A stretch of DNA of 64,000 nucleotides from Streptomyces rishiriensis (GCF_030815485.1 NZ_JAUSWV010000001.1:1-64000), one strand, 5' to 3'; counted from the first letter of the stretch, positions 7,851 to 17,289 are shown. Notes: generated by a model not told the origin, from the sequence alone. A program made the numbers and translations.

Positions 7851-8408
7851 TTAGAAGTCGAGATCCAGGTAATCGATGTCATTGATCTCCACCTGCGACA
7901 GTCCCATAGCGCGACCGCCGCCGTCCTGGAAATACACTTCTTTGAACCCTTCGGCGATGATTCCGCGCATCTGCTGGTCGCTGGACCCGGCGTCGCGGGC
8001 GTCGAAGAGGCGGCGGGCGTACTCCGGGGAAGGTGCACGGTGAGCCTGCGGAACCGTCCGTCGTCGGTCGTGCCGACCGGCGCTGTGTAGCCGAACCGGG
8101 CCCGGGTCTCCACCGTGATCCCCGTGCTGGTGGCAGCCTGCTTCTGCCGGCGCTTGCGCACCAGCGGCTGCCACCGCTGCCGTACCGCGTCGTCGATCTT
8201 CGCTGCGACGTCGGCGCGGGCGTGCTTGCGGGCGCCGCGGCGGTAGCGGTTGACGGAGTCGGCGGTGACGCCGATCTCCGCCGCGACGGCCTTCGTGCTG
8301 CCGAACTGCTTGAGTAGGAACCCGATCTGGCCCTTCAGGGTCTTCGGCGGGCTCTTGGTGAACGCCTGCGCGGTCGGCCCTCTCGATCGCGTCCTCGATC
8401 TCTCCCAC
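7851..8408 (-). pseudogene. tpg: Degenerate telomere terminal protein gene
   Basis: Compare the intact copy at the right edge of the window. The start frame (GTG 8408, GEIEDAIERADRA), the middle (LKGQIGFLLKQFGSTKAVAA, an HTH with NRYRRG, then RARFGYTAPVGTTDDGR) and the end (EYARRLFDARDAG, EVYFQDGGGR, DIDYLDLDF) are all Tpg-like but lie in two alternating frames. Each switch needs only one missing base: about 8370 (between CGC and GCAGGCG) and about 8030 (a run of four C). Tpg is the protein attached to telomere 5-prime ends. With both bases restored a full-length protein of about 186 residues results, so a sequencing error cannot be excluded, but the neighbouring tap is clearly decayed. Confidence 0.8.
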
Positions 8409-8412
8409 GGCA

Positions 8413-10341
8413 CTACTCCCCTTCGTCCAGGACGGCGTCGCCGCCCTGGATGTGGCGCGCCGGGTTCAGGCCCTGCTCCATCAGGTCGACCACCCAGGCC
8501 ATCTCCTGGACGCCCTCCAGCTTCGCCAGACCCGGTGTGGCCCAAGGCGGAACCCGCCCGGCTGCGGCTTGCCGCTGGCCGCATACGGCAGGAAGTCCAG
8601 CGGGCTGCTGCCGGGGCTCGGTAGACGACGCAGTCGGACAGCACGGCGGGCGGGAACAGGCCCGTCATCTTCGCCACGTTGGTGAGCTTGCGGTGCATGT
8701 TGACCCGCGCCTTGCTGATGACGGCGGCCCGGATGTCAGGGCGCCAGGTCGGCCGCTGAAGGGCCGGCCACCGTTCGCCTTCCTTGTAGCGCTTGTTGGG
8801 GGCGCTCGCGGAGCTTGCCGACGCCGCCCTTCACTGTGGCCTTGATGGCGGACAGGACGGCGGTCAGGGACGGGTCGGCCTGCTTGTGCTGCTCCATCGC
8901 GGCGAGGAACTCCGCGTCCGTGAGGTCCTTGGTGACGCCGAGGTCGGCGAGGGTGTCCACGTACGCGTTCTTGAGCCGGTCGTGCCACGGGTCCAGGTAC
9001 GCGCCGGTTTCGCGGCGCAGGTACGCCTCGATCGGCGTCACGTTGTAGCCGAGCTCCTGGGCGTAGGCGACGGTGTGCGTCTGGTACCAGGCCGGACCCG
9101 TCGGACGGCTGCCGTCTGGGGTGAACGGCGACGGCAGGCGCGGGCCAGGTCGATGTGGCTGAGGTCGACCAGCCAGCTCCCGGGGATCTTCGGGTTGAAC
9201 TTCGGGGTGTGGAAGGCAGCGTGCACTCCTCATCGCTGAGGAGGTCCACCGGCCGCACCCACTGGTAGGCCTCCTCGCTCAGGAAGCCGCCCGTCCAACC
9301 GGAGTTCACAACGACCGGGTGCTCCGGGGTAGCCTCCGGCGGCGCCGGGTCCATCGGCTCCGTGCCCAGCCAGCCCGGGTTGTGGCCGGACACCCAGTTC
9401 CCGCTCTCCCGGTCCTGCACGGCTTTGGTGGGCGGGCGCAGCGCGGTCATCAGCTCCAGGCCCGAGACGGCCGTAGACCCGCGCGGGGTGATGACCCGGG
9501 TCGCGAAGACGCCCAGGACGCGGGCGATGTCGGCCGGCTCCATGTCCGCGACGCTGGGCCAGGACCGCTCATCGAGGGCGTCCCATGACAGCACCGCGAG
9601 CTGCACGCACTGCCGCTCGCGGCCCTGGGCCTTGCGGTAGATCCGCGCCCAGGGGCCGAACCAGCGCTGCGTGAGCTGCCACTTCCCCTTCGCCACCTGC
9701 TTGACGACCAGGTGATCGGCGGGCAGGCGCAGGGAGCGGCGCTGCTCGTGACCCTCCAGGCGCTCCGGCAGCCCGAGCGTCACGGCGGCCGCGGCGGTGA
9801 GCACGATCAGCGGATCGGAGTCCTTGCCGTAGCGGTTGAGCTTCGCGGCGCCGAGCCCGGACTCGCGCAGCGTCCACTCCACCAGTTCGGGGACCGTACG
9901 CGCGGGGCAGTCCAGCACGATGCCGTCGACGCCGTACGCGGAGCCGTCACCGTCCAGCACGGCGAGCGGACCGTGCGGGAACCGTGAGTCGAACGGGGGC
10001 TTGGCGGCCTTCGTCGCCGCCGGAGGCCGCGAGGTCGCCTGGCGCGCGGCCGGACGCTCCGACGCGGCCGCCTGGGCCGGTCCCGCCGTCTGCGCCTTGG
10101 ATGTCTCGGTCACTGCCGGGCCCGTGGACGTCTCCGGGACCGGCGCCAGCGGGGACTGGGGAGCCGGGGCGGGCGCGACGGCGGGAGCTGCGTGGGTGGG
10201 GTACTTCGCCGCCCAGCCGCTCAACAGCCGCTGGTACGCCTCCAATCGGGGCGGGCGCGGCTCGGAGCGGCCCTGGGCTGCCGGCGCAGCTGACCGCCGA
10301 GAAGATCGCGAAGCAGCTCTCGGGTTCGACTGGGGCTTCAT
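8413..10341 (-). pseudogene. tap: Degenerate telomere-associated protein gene
   Basis: Tap binds telomere overhangs and recruits Tpg; intact proteins are about 740 residues. Here the first frame gives GRSEPRPPRLEAYQRLLSGW, FPHGPLAVLDGDGSAYGVDG and TPRGSTAVSGLELMTALRPP. It then breaks near 9240. Later frames give IPGSWLVDLSHIDLA, LPSPFTPDGSRPTGPAWYQT, KQADPSLTAVLSAIKATVKG, RPTWRPDIRAAVIS and LSDCVVY, ending at the stop at 8413 just before tpg. Several indels and at least one deletion of roughly 40-50 codons (between DEEC and the PKIPGSW block) separate the pieces. The N-terminal helix-turn-helix is gone, replaced by a replication-relaxation fragment. This is a real pseudogene, not a single error. 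Confidence 0.85.
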
Positions 10342-10352
10342 AGGGCCGCTGT

Positions 10353-10520
10353 CGCATCACCCTGCGCCTGGGCGGGGCGTACCCGGTGTGGTTCGCCACC
10401 GCGTACGGGGTGGAGGTCACCGCGGAGCGGCCGGAGCTGCGCGGCCGAACGCCCGCCGAGGCTGGCATCGGATCCGGTTGTTGCGCTGCGGGTGACCCAC
10501 TGCTCGATCGTGGTCACGGC
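10353..10520 (+). pseudogene. Internal fragment of a replication-relaxation gene
   Basis: The stretch reads RITLRLGGAYPVWFATAYGV and then RPELRGR, followed in the next frame by RPPRLASDPVVALRVTH. This is the middle of the same family as 18030-18887, with one frameshift near 10450 and neither end. It abuts the truncated 5-prime end of tap, so tap was probably broken by a recombination that brought in this fragment. Confidence 0.65.
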
Positions 10521-10661
10521 CCACCCCCTCCAACTTCCGTCCCCGCAGTGCCCGTTCCTGTACGGTTGGCCTTGCTCCGAAGACGCAATGAGAGGTGGTG
10601 AAGCCGATGCGGCGAGTACCCGCAGCGAGCTCGGTGCTGCCCTCAGAAAGACTCGGGGCAC

Positions 10662-10841
10662 ATGCAACTTCCTGCCTGGGCCGTGGCCTTCGTGGTGTTC
10701 CTTTTCGGTGTGATTTTCGTTCTGACGTTCATCCTTGATCAGATCCCCAAGCTGAGCAGCAAGGCGATCAAGGCGATCAAGTCCGTCCGCGCCGTCCGGG
10801 ACGAGCTGACAAGCCGGCCCCCGAAAGAGCTCGATGGGTAG
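10662..10841 (+). CDS. Small single-pass membrane protein
   Basis: A 59-residue frame from ATG 10662: MQLPAWAVAFVVFLFGVIFV, then LTFILDQIPKLSSKA and a basic amphipathic helix (IKAIKSVRAVRDEL). One strong transmembrane helix covers residues about 6-26. The composition is far too hydrophobic, and the codon third positions too GC biased, to be a chance frame in this GC-rich stretch. No clear strong ribosome site is visible (GAAAGA about 10 bases upstream). Small membrane proteins of this kind are frequent on actinobacterial mobile DNA; function unknown. Confidence 0.55.
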   Translation: MQLPAWAVAFVVFLFGVIFVLTFILDQIPKLSSKAIKAIKSVRAVRDELTSRPPKELDG

Positions 10842-11445
10842 CTGCCCTACCCGGCGATGCCGAGCACAGCGGCGGAGGTGTTCTCCTCGCGCACACGGCG
10901 CCGCGGCCGTGGTGTCGGCGGGCCAATCCTGGTCCACCTCATCGGGCCTCGGCGCCGTGCCAAGGGCGCCGGCACCGTTGTTCCACGACGGAGGCCCCGC
11001 TGGCGAGGGTTCCTGCAGAACCAGCGAGGCCAACTGCGCGCCCTCCTTGGCGGGCGCCGGACAGCATCCGCACGCTGATCTCGACCGCATGGTCCCCCTA
11101 CTCCTTCACCCCGCCTCCGTCGTCACAGCCGGCGGGAACGCAGCCAGGTGAAAGTAAGTAGCCCCCGCAGTGCCAAACACCGTCCCGTGACGACGTCTTC
11201 GGTCCCGTCGTTGACAGCGCGGTCAAGTGAAGTACGACAGGACCCCGGGAGCCGTCGTTCCTGGGGTCCTGTGCTTGCCGGGGTGATGGCTTCACGGCTG
11301 CCGTCGTGGGAACCAGCCCGTAGGTCCGGCATCGGCTTTCCGTCGGGGTGGCGATCTTTTCGGTGCAGCAGCATGGCTCTTCGTTCCATCTAGCTGCCAC
11401 TATGACCCCTGGTGACGGAACGGATGATCTGTGTGAAGGAGCACC
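10842..11445. other. Intergenic stretch before the SMC-like operon
   Basis: Frames here are short, Arg/Gly rich and lack ribosome sites, so I see no supported gene. It contains one strong hairpin (listed separately) and presumably the promoter of the three-gene operon that starts at 11446. Confidence 0.5.
11237..11272. terminator. Hairpin, probable terminator
   Basis: A ten-base-pair stem (11237-11246 with 11263-11272, core CAGGACCCC) and 16-base loop, about 175 bp upstream of the three-gene operon. It may insulate the operon from readthrough. Confidence 0.6.
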
Positions 11446-12150
11446 ATGGTCTCGTCCTTGGCGGTACGCAGGGCAAGCCGCTGGCAGGACTCCGTTCGGC
11501 TGCTGCTGTTGATCGACGCAGCTGCAAAGCCGCCGGCCGAAGGAGAGACTCCGCCTGCGTCCACAGTGGGTGTGGTGCACACCCAGGTACGGCTGCAGAA
11601 GCTCGACTTCTGGGTACGCTATCCGGACTACCTGGCCTTCGAGCTCATGAACGAATTCGAGGCGGCGCCTGACGAGACAGGCCTACTCGCCCTCGCCTCG
11701 GACATCCTGGAGTCGGAAGAGCCGGACCTCCGGCGCTTTCCCATGCTGCGCCACAAATTTGGCGCCTTCGAGGAACTCGACGATGCCCTGGCACCGCTGG
11801 TGGAGCGTGGTCTGCTCCGGAAAACACAGATCCTCGGCCGCACCGGGCAAAAACGCGTCGTCGAGCACGTGTACTTCCTCCTTGACCGGGGCCGCGAAGT
11901 GGCAGGCACGCTGGTGCAGGACGCGCCCGCACTGGAGTGGTACCTCAACCGCACCCGCCTGGTCGTGGCGCTGGTCGACGGTCTTGGGGGAACGCAGATC
12001 AAGAACCGGCAGTACCTCCTGAGCGACTACGCCGACACCCCGTGGCGGCAGTACATCGCACCCATCACCGAGCAGGCACGTGCACGGCTGCGCCAGCTGA
12101 AGGCCGCAACTGTGGTGCCCATGACCGACGTCGACCAGGAGGCCTCGTGA
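11446..12150 (+). CDS. First component of SMC/nuclease operon, winged-helix-like
   Basis: A 234-residue protein. After a short basic start come a hydrophobic helix (SVRLLLLIDAAA) and VRLQKLDFWVRYPDYLAFEL, a pattern seen in winged-helix middle components of ABC-three-component systems. Residues about 75-165 (FGAFEELDDALAPLVERGLL, then KRVVEHVYFLLDRGREVAGT) look like a second winged helix with a beta wing. The stop overlaps the GTG start of the ATPase gene (GTGA), so the two are translationally coupled. In such systems the small component bridges ATPase and effector or resembles a kleisin. The family assignment is from pattern only. Confidence 0.7.
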   Translation: MVSSLAVRRASRWQDSVRLLLLIDAAAKPPAEGETPPASTVGVVHTQVRLQKLDFWVRYPDYLAFELMNEFEAAPDETGLLALASDILESEEPDLRRFPMLRHKFGAFEELDDALAPLVERGLLRKTQILGRTGQKRVVEHVYFLLDRGREVAGTLVQDAPALEWYLNRTRLVVALVDGLGGTQIKNRQYLLSDYADTPWRQYIAPITEQARARLRQLKAATVVPMTDVDQEAS

Positions 12151-14156
12151 CCGCGTCGACCAAGACCAGTACCACTGAGGCCGCCGGCGTCCCCCTGGCC
12201 GGCGACATTCTGCAAAGCGTTGCCGCGAAGATGGGCCTGACCGCAGAACAGGTCGAACGCTCGCTCGCTGAGGCCAACATCACCCTGAAAAACCCTGCGG
12301 CGGCTGACCGACGGCTGCGGATGCTGCACCTTCGAGCCTACGGCGTGAAGCATTCCGGTGAGCCGTTCACTGTGGAGCGGGGCTTCTCGACGGGTGTGTC
12401 AGCGATCGTTCATCCCGACAACAGTGCAGGCAAAACCAGCCTGCTGGAGTTCCTCGTCTGGCCGCTGCGCGGCGAGCCACGAGACTTGCCACCAGACGTC
12501 CGCTCCTGGGTGCGGCATCTGCGCCTGGACCTGGCCGTGGCCGGTCGCCCCATCCGGATCGCGCTCGACATCGACCCCGACGCCCATCCGGCGCTGACCG
12601 GACGCATCCTGACCGCGGACACGACAGAGCAGCTGCTGGCCGCCGACGACAGCGGGAACGGGCTGCGGCTGCTGGAGCAGGCTTCCGGAACCGCTGAAGT
12701 GGACCGAAGCATCGGATCCTTCTTCCTCGACGCACTGCGCATGGGACACACCACTCTGTGGCAGACCGGCGGCGGCGCCGACGGCGGCGGCGCACCCCAG
12801 GTCCACGGCTGGGCCTCGTACTTCGGAGCGTGCTACCTCAATCCGGGCGGCGATGAGATCCTCCTCGGGGATGTCAACGCTGTCGGACTGTCTGCCCGGC
12901 TCATGGAGCTCTTCGTCGACATCCCCTACAGCACCGTCCTCACCCAGCTGTCAGTCGCCGGCAAACGCGAGCGGAAGACCCTCGCCCAGGAGAAGCGCCG
13001 CGCAGAAGGGGACGCCGACGCGCGCAAGAGCGACCGGGAAGCCTGGCAGAATGAGCTAGAGCAGATTTCCCGCCAGATCACCGATCTCCGGAGCCTGGCG
13101 AGCCAAGACGTCTCGCCCCTCCTCCAGGCTGCGGATCAAGCGGCGGCGCGTCTTCAGGGAGCGCAGGGAGTGCTGCGCGAGACCGAGCAGGACCTGGCCG
13201 AAACGAACGCGGCCCGGGTGCGCGCCGATCAGGCGCTGCTGGATGCCCGCGAGACCTGGCAGGCCCGCCGGGTGCTGGGCCGGCTCAACCCGGTGTGCTG
13301 CCCGCGCTGCGAAGAGCCACTCGACCGGGAACGCCATCAGCAGGAACGTGAGGACGCCTCCTGCGCGGTATGTACCCGGCAGTTGCCCGAGGTCGACGAA
13401 GAGACTGCCGAAGTGCTCCTGCAGGACCTGGAATCGCAGCTGGAAAGCGCCCGGGAAGCTGAGGAAGCGGCGGCCCAGCAGCGTGATGCCGCCACCGCCA
13501 CGGTGACGGACGCAATCGCCGAGCAGCGGGGGGCCGCCGCCGCGTTGCAAGAGGCGCTGGCGACATCGCAGAATCATGAGCGCCTTCGCCAGCTGGAGCT
13601 GCAGGCAGCCGGTCTCGAGGGGCGCCTCGCCGCCACCGGTTCTGCTCCCGAAGAACCTCCTGTCCCTGTATCCGCTCAAGTTTTGGCGGCCGTGTACGAG
13701 GCCGTCCGGGAGGCCGTGGATGCCTCAGCCAAGCGGCTCTTTCCGGCGATGAACGCGCAGATTGTCGAGCTCGCGACCCGCTTTGGGGTGCAGAACCTCG
13801 ACAGCGTCCGCCTCGACCGCTCCGGCAAGGTCAACGCCGTCAAGGCAGGCGTGAAGACATCGTTCAAAAGCCTTAGCCGTGGTGACCGGCTCCGGATGCG
13901 GATCGCTACGGTCATCGCGCTGCTGCGAGTCGGGGCGGATCGCGGTGTGGCCGCTCACCCCGGCCTGCTGCTGATCGATTCGGTCGCTGCCGAGGAAGTC
14001 ACCGAAGTACCCGCCCGCACGCTGATCGCCGAGCTGCAGGCCATCGCCAAAGACCTCCCTGATCTGCAGGTCGTGCTTACCACCGCGCAGCCCGAACTCG
14101 TGGACGCCCTGCCTGCCAGCCACCTCATCACCCGCGACGATGAACACCTGTTCTAA
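12147..14156 (+). CDS. Rad50/SMC-like ATPase with zinc hook
   Basis: A 669-residue protein from GTG 12147. It has an ABC-type head split by coiled coils. The N-terminal Walker A (H89-PDNSAGKTS-98) departs from the consensus because the first glycine is replaced, as in several defence ATPases. Coiled coil spans about 270-380. A zinc hook follows with C385-PR-C388 and C406-AV-C409, then returning coiled coil to about 510. The C-terminal half has the signature KSLSRGDRLRMRI and Walker B GLLLIDS (D611; the catalytic Glu position is Ser). It is shorter than Rad50 and close in size to LmuB of Lamassu. It is coupled to the gene before and followed 44 bp later by the nuclease gene. A role in sensing foreign DNA ends is inferred. 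Confidence 0.85.
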   Translation: MTASTKTSTTEAAGVPLAGDILQSVAAKMGLTAEQVERSLAEANITLKNPAAADRRLRMLHLRAYGVKHSGEPFTVERGFSTGVSAIVHPDNSAGKTSLLEFLVWPLRGEPRDLPPDVRSWVRHLRLDLAVAGRPIRIALDIDPDAHPALTGRILTADTTEQLLAADDSGNGLRLLEQASGTAEVDRSIGSFFLDALRMGHTTLWQTGGGADGGGAPQVHGWASYFGACYLNPGGDEILLGDVNAVGLSARLMELFVDIPYSTVLTQLSVAGKRERKTLAQEKRRAEGDADARKSDREAWQNELEQISRQITDLRSLASQDVSPLLQAADQAAARLQGAQGVLRETEQDLAETNAARVRADQALLDARETWQARRVLGRLNPVCCPRCEEPLDRERHQQEREDASCAVCTRQLPEVDEETAEVLLQDLESQLESAREAEEAAAQQRDAATATVTDAIAEQRGAAAALQEALATSQNHERLRQLELQAAGLEGRLAATGSAPEEPPVPVSAQVLAAVYEAVREAVDASAKRLFPAMNAQIVELATRFGVQNLDSVRLDRSGKVNAVKAGVKTSFKSLSRGDRLRMRIATVIALLRVGADRGVAAHPGLLLIDSVAAEEVTEVPARTLIAELQAIAKDLPDLQVVLTTAQPELVDALPASHLITRDDEHLF

Positions 14157-14200
14157 TCTGTTCTTTTGGGCCCGTGTGACACGCAGAAGGGAGAGGGACG

Positions 14201-16297
14201 GTGGCTTCGAGCGTGGACCAGGCCCTGCAGGATTGGGCCAGCCGCGCGAGCGACGAAGAACTGGATGCCGGACCGCTCCTGGAGGACCTCGGCGGAGCAG
14301 ACGCCGTCGTGGCCGAGGCAGGCACCTGGGCCAGCGGTCCGCAACTGCCCTACCTCCTCACCGCAGTGGCCCGCGGCCTCGACAGCCTTCCTGCCGACCA
14401 AGCCCGCGTGCTGCTCTCGGCTGCGGCCGAAGGGCTGCGCCAGCCCCACTCGGCGTGGGTCCTGGCCGACGCCCTGGACATCGTATGCACCCAACCCGAT
14501 CTCACCGCTCGCCTGGGCAGCCGGATCCTCAGAGATCTTGCGACGCTCGCCGAGGACGCGCTGTCCGGCGAATCGGACGCGGCGTTCGCGCAGCCGGCCG
14601 TCGCCGGCCTGCTGCGCCTGGCTGTAGCAGGAGGCAACCCGCACCGTCTACTCGCTCTGCTCACCGAGATCACGGGCACCGAGCCAGCCGAAGCCCTGGA
14701 ACGCCTACCTGTCCTGATCGGCATCGCCCGCGATCACTTCGCCGACACCGACCGCCTCCTGGACGTCCTAGGAGCTCTGGAGAACCAACCCGACCTCACC
14801 CCCGACAGCCGGGCCGACGTAAGTTTCGAGCTGGCCATGGCCGCCGAGCGAACAGCGCTGGAAGCCGGAGACCTCAGTACGGCCGACGAGCAGCTACGTA
14901 CAGCCCTGATGCGGTTCTCGGAGATCGACCGCACCCACGAAGCACGCTTGGACGCCCGAGCCCACGCAGCCGCCATCACAGCGGTCCTCGCATTCGCCGA
15001 CCTCGAGAAGAATCCGACAGCCGCGGACAGAGCCCGCCAGCAACTCACCGAGGCGTCCAGCCATCTCAACGCCACCGCCGCGCAATTGGCGGCCTGGACG
15101 GGCCGCATGCACCAACTCGACTGGCTCAGCGCCCGAGGGTTGGCCCAAAGCGCCTGGTCACGGCTCGTCACCACATTGACCATCGCTCAGACGCACCTCG
15201 ACCAGCCAAGCTGGTACAACCCTGCCGCGGCCCTCAACGATCTCCTGCACATCTACGTCGCCAGCCGCAGCATCCTCACCACAGCACCTGACGCGCCAGG
15301 ACTCACCGCTCTGATCAGCCCGACCGTGGAAGCTCCGTTCGTGCGCAGGGAAGGCCTCCTGCATCAAATGGAACTGGCGCTCGCTCACGACCCCCAGTTC
15401 ACCAGCCACCCAGACGCTCAGGCGCTACACGACGCCGTGCAAAGACGGCGCCAGCAGTCGACCATCGCAGCAGCGCCTCAGGAGAGGGTGCCGGGAAAAC
15501 TTCTGGAAGGCCGCCCAGCGCTTGCCGCACTCTTCCACGCTGACGGCGTGGCCGACCCGCACGATCTCGACCTTCTTGAGCAGCGTGCCGACGAACTCAC
15601 ACGGGGATTCACCCCCACAGGCAACGCCCGCGTCGATACCCACCTCGTAGCGCTACTCGACATCATGAAGACCAGTCCGGCCTGGAAACCCAGCGACAGC
15701 CACTACTTCACCACTGTTCTCGAGCACTTCCTGCGCTTCCTCTACGACCGGTTCGACGCCCAAGCCAACCTCTATGGCGACCGCACCGCCTACCTCGGGC
15801 CGGCCCGCAAAAACGCTGAGGACGTCGACATCCCCTGGAACGAAAAGAACCTTCAGGACGACTTCCACCAGCACCTCAGCCCCCTCTTCCCGCCCGGAAG
15901 CATCGAGCGGGAGAAGTGGGACGTGGCCAGCGGTCGTGCCGATGTGATCTTCACTCCACAGCTCGGCAGCCGATTCGTCGCCGAGATCAAATGGCGCACC
16001 AAGGGGTGGAAGACCCAGGACGTCATTCGGCTGGACTACCTCGCTCAGGCCGCAAACTACACCGCCACCGGACCCCCCTTCGCCCTCCTCCTCGTCGGAG
16101 ACGCCAGCGACCACTCCGCCGGCTACCGCGACATCGAAGACAGCATCTGGGTCTTCAGCCACGCCCGCACCGCAACGGAAATTCCACGCCTGGTCGTGAC
16201 AGGCGTTCTCCCGACCGCACGTAAGACCCCGCACGCCCTGCGGGTACAGCGGCCAGCCAGCACAAGAGGCAGACAGCAACGCGGCGACCAGGCCTAG
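14201..16297 (+). CDS. Large helical-repeat protein with C-terminal PD-(D/E)XK nuclease
   Basis: A 698-residue protein from GTG 14201, with a good ribosome site (AGAAGGGAGAGGG). Residues 1-520 are almost entirely alpha-helical with TPR/HEAT-like periodicity (many Ala-Leu helices of 30-40 residues). Residues about 540-630 carry a nuclease core: E548 in WNEKNLQDDF, D581 in SGRADVIF, and E595-I-K597 in FVAEIKW, the order E...D...ExK of restriction-type PD-(D/E)XK folds. A strand FALLLVGDAS follows. It completes the operon with the SMC-like ATPase and is the likely effector. In Lamassu the effector LmuA often carries such a nuclease at its N-terminus, so a C-terminal position on a long repeat scaffold would be different. 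Confidence 0.8.
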   Translation: MASSVDQALQDWASRASDEELDAGPLLEDLGGADAVVAEAGTWASGPQLPYLLTAVARGLDSLPADQARVLLSAAAEGLRQPHSAWVLADALDIVCTQPDLTARLGSRILRDLATLAEDALSGESDAAFAQPAVAGLLRLAVAGGNPHRLLALLTEITGTEPAEALERLPVLIGIARDHFADTDRLLDVLGALENQPDLTPDSRADVSFELAMAAERTALEAGDLSTADEQLRTALMRFSEIDRTHEARLDARAHAAAITAVLAFADLEKNPTAADRARQQLTEASSHLNATAAQLAAWTGRMHQLDWLSARGLAQSAWSRLVTTLTIAQTHLDQPSWYNPAAALNDLLHIYVASRSILTTAPDAPGLTALISPTVEAPFVRREGLLHQMELALAHDPQFTSHPDAQALHDAVQRRRQQSTIAAAPQERVPGKLLEGRPALAALFHADGVADPHDLDLLEQRADELTRGFTPTGNARVDTHLVALLDIMKTSPAWKPSDSHYFTTVLEHFLRFLYDRFDAQANLYGDRTAYLGPARKNAEDVDIPWNEKNLQDDFHQHLSPLFPPGSIEREKWDVASGRADVIFTPQLGSRFVAEIKWRTKGWKTQDVIRLDYLAQAANYTATGPPFALLLVGDASDHSAGYRDIEDSIWVFSHARTATEIPRLVVTGVLPTARKTPHALRVQRPASTRGRQQRGDQA

Positions 16298-16764
16298 CTA
16301 GGCTCTATACGGATGCCGCCTGCAGATTCACCTCAAGGAATAGCTCTTCGCTCGCGGTAAGGCACCCTCGGCTAGTGACCCCCGGTGTGCCTTCCGTCCG
16401 ACGCGCCACGCGGGCGCGGCCGACCGCCGCAGCCGCATGGATCGACCGGACAGGCACGGCGCGCCGGACCCTGAAGCAGATCTCGGGGCGCCGTGGGGTG
16501 ATGTCACCGCGACCGCGTTGCGGTTTCTCCCAGCTGCGGGTTCAACTCTTCGGCGGCCTTGCCTGTGGAGGGGCTCTGTGTGGTGGTTGCGTAGGTCACG
16601 AGCAAGAACGTTTGTCGATGCGTTGTGGGTTCTGGCACAGATCTTGGGGAGCGGCCACGGAGTGTCACCGGGGCGGCACGAGTTGGGTCAGCCCGCAGGG
16701 CGGTTTGCCGGGGCAGTCAAAATTTCCGGGCACTCTCGCGAGCCGTACTGGCATCGTATGAATC
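16298..16764. other. Intergenic stretch, no gene seen
   Basis: Frames on both strands are short and lack coding character. There is no clear hairpin directly after the nuclease gene. The region probably contains the promoter for the gene at 16765. Confidence 0.5.
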
Positions 16765-17289
16765 ATGGCAGCGATAGACGACACATCCGAGCCTGACAGG
16801 TCTGTCAGCAGCGCTTATCCGCCCCTGCTGGAGGCAGCGTGGCTGTATCAGGCGGATCAGGTGTGTCCGGAAGACCTGCCGATGACCGCTGCGCAGGCAG
16901 TCGCAATTGGAATGGACACGCCGGCCCTGTGCGAGCTCGCTGGTCTGCCGCGTCATGCGGACCCCCGGGACATCCGTGACACATTCGAGCAGGCTCTTCA
17001 AGAATTGGGGATCAAGCTCCCCGATCACCACCTGGCCCAACGGTACGCGCTGCGCAGGCTGGCCGCGCGATTCACCGCCGGGGAGGTGGATCTTGCCGAG
17101 TTGGCATCGGACGAGTGGTCGGAGACGGAGGTCGAGACCGCTGCGGAGCAAGCATTCGTGGCGCTACTACCGCCCTGCGCATGCTGTATCGAATACACGC
17201 TGGGGCTCGACGAGGCGGCATGGGAAGCACAACTGCAAGTCGTGGCCCGTGCCTTGATCTCACACCCCACTGTCGGACCGCACTTCTGA
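16765..17289 (+). CDS. Hypothetical protein
   Basis: A 174-residue acidic protein with strong third-position GC bias and a plausible ATG start. It is predicted helical, with YPPLLEAAWLYQADQV near the N-terminus, LRRLAARFTAGEVDLAELAS in the middle and a pair of cysteines (CACC) in LLPPCACCIEYTLGL near residue 140. I recognise no domain. It lies 57 bp before the ISL3-type transposase remnant on the opposite strand and shows no operon partner. Confidence 0.65.
   Translation: MAAIDDTSEPDRSVSSAYPPLLEAAWLYQADQVCPEDLPMTAAQAVAIGMDTPALCELAGLPRHADPRDIRDTFEQALQELGIKLPDHHLAQRYALRRLAARFTAGEVDLAELASDEWSETEVETAAEQAFVALLPPCACCIEYTLGLDEAAWEAQLQVVARALISHPTVGPHF

Noticed and set aside
14140..15291. A 383-codon + strand frame inside the nuclease gene
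   Set aside because: Extremely Arg/Pro-rich out-of-frame shadow of 14201-16297.
11446..16297. Wadjet (JetABCD) interpretation of the SMC operon
   Set aside because: There is no Toprim-type JetD and only three genes; the effector carries a PD-(D/E)XK motif instead.
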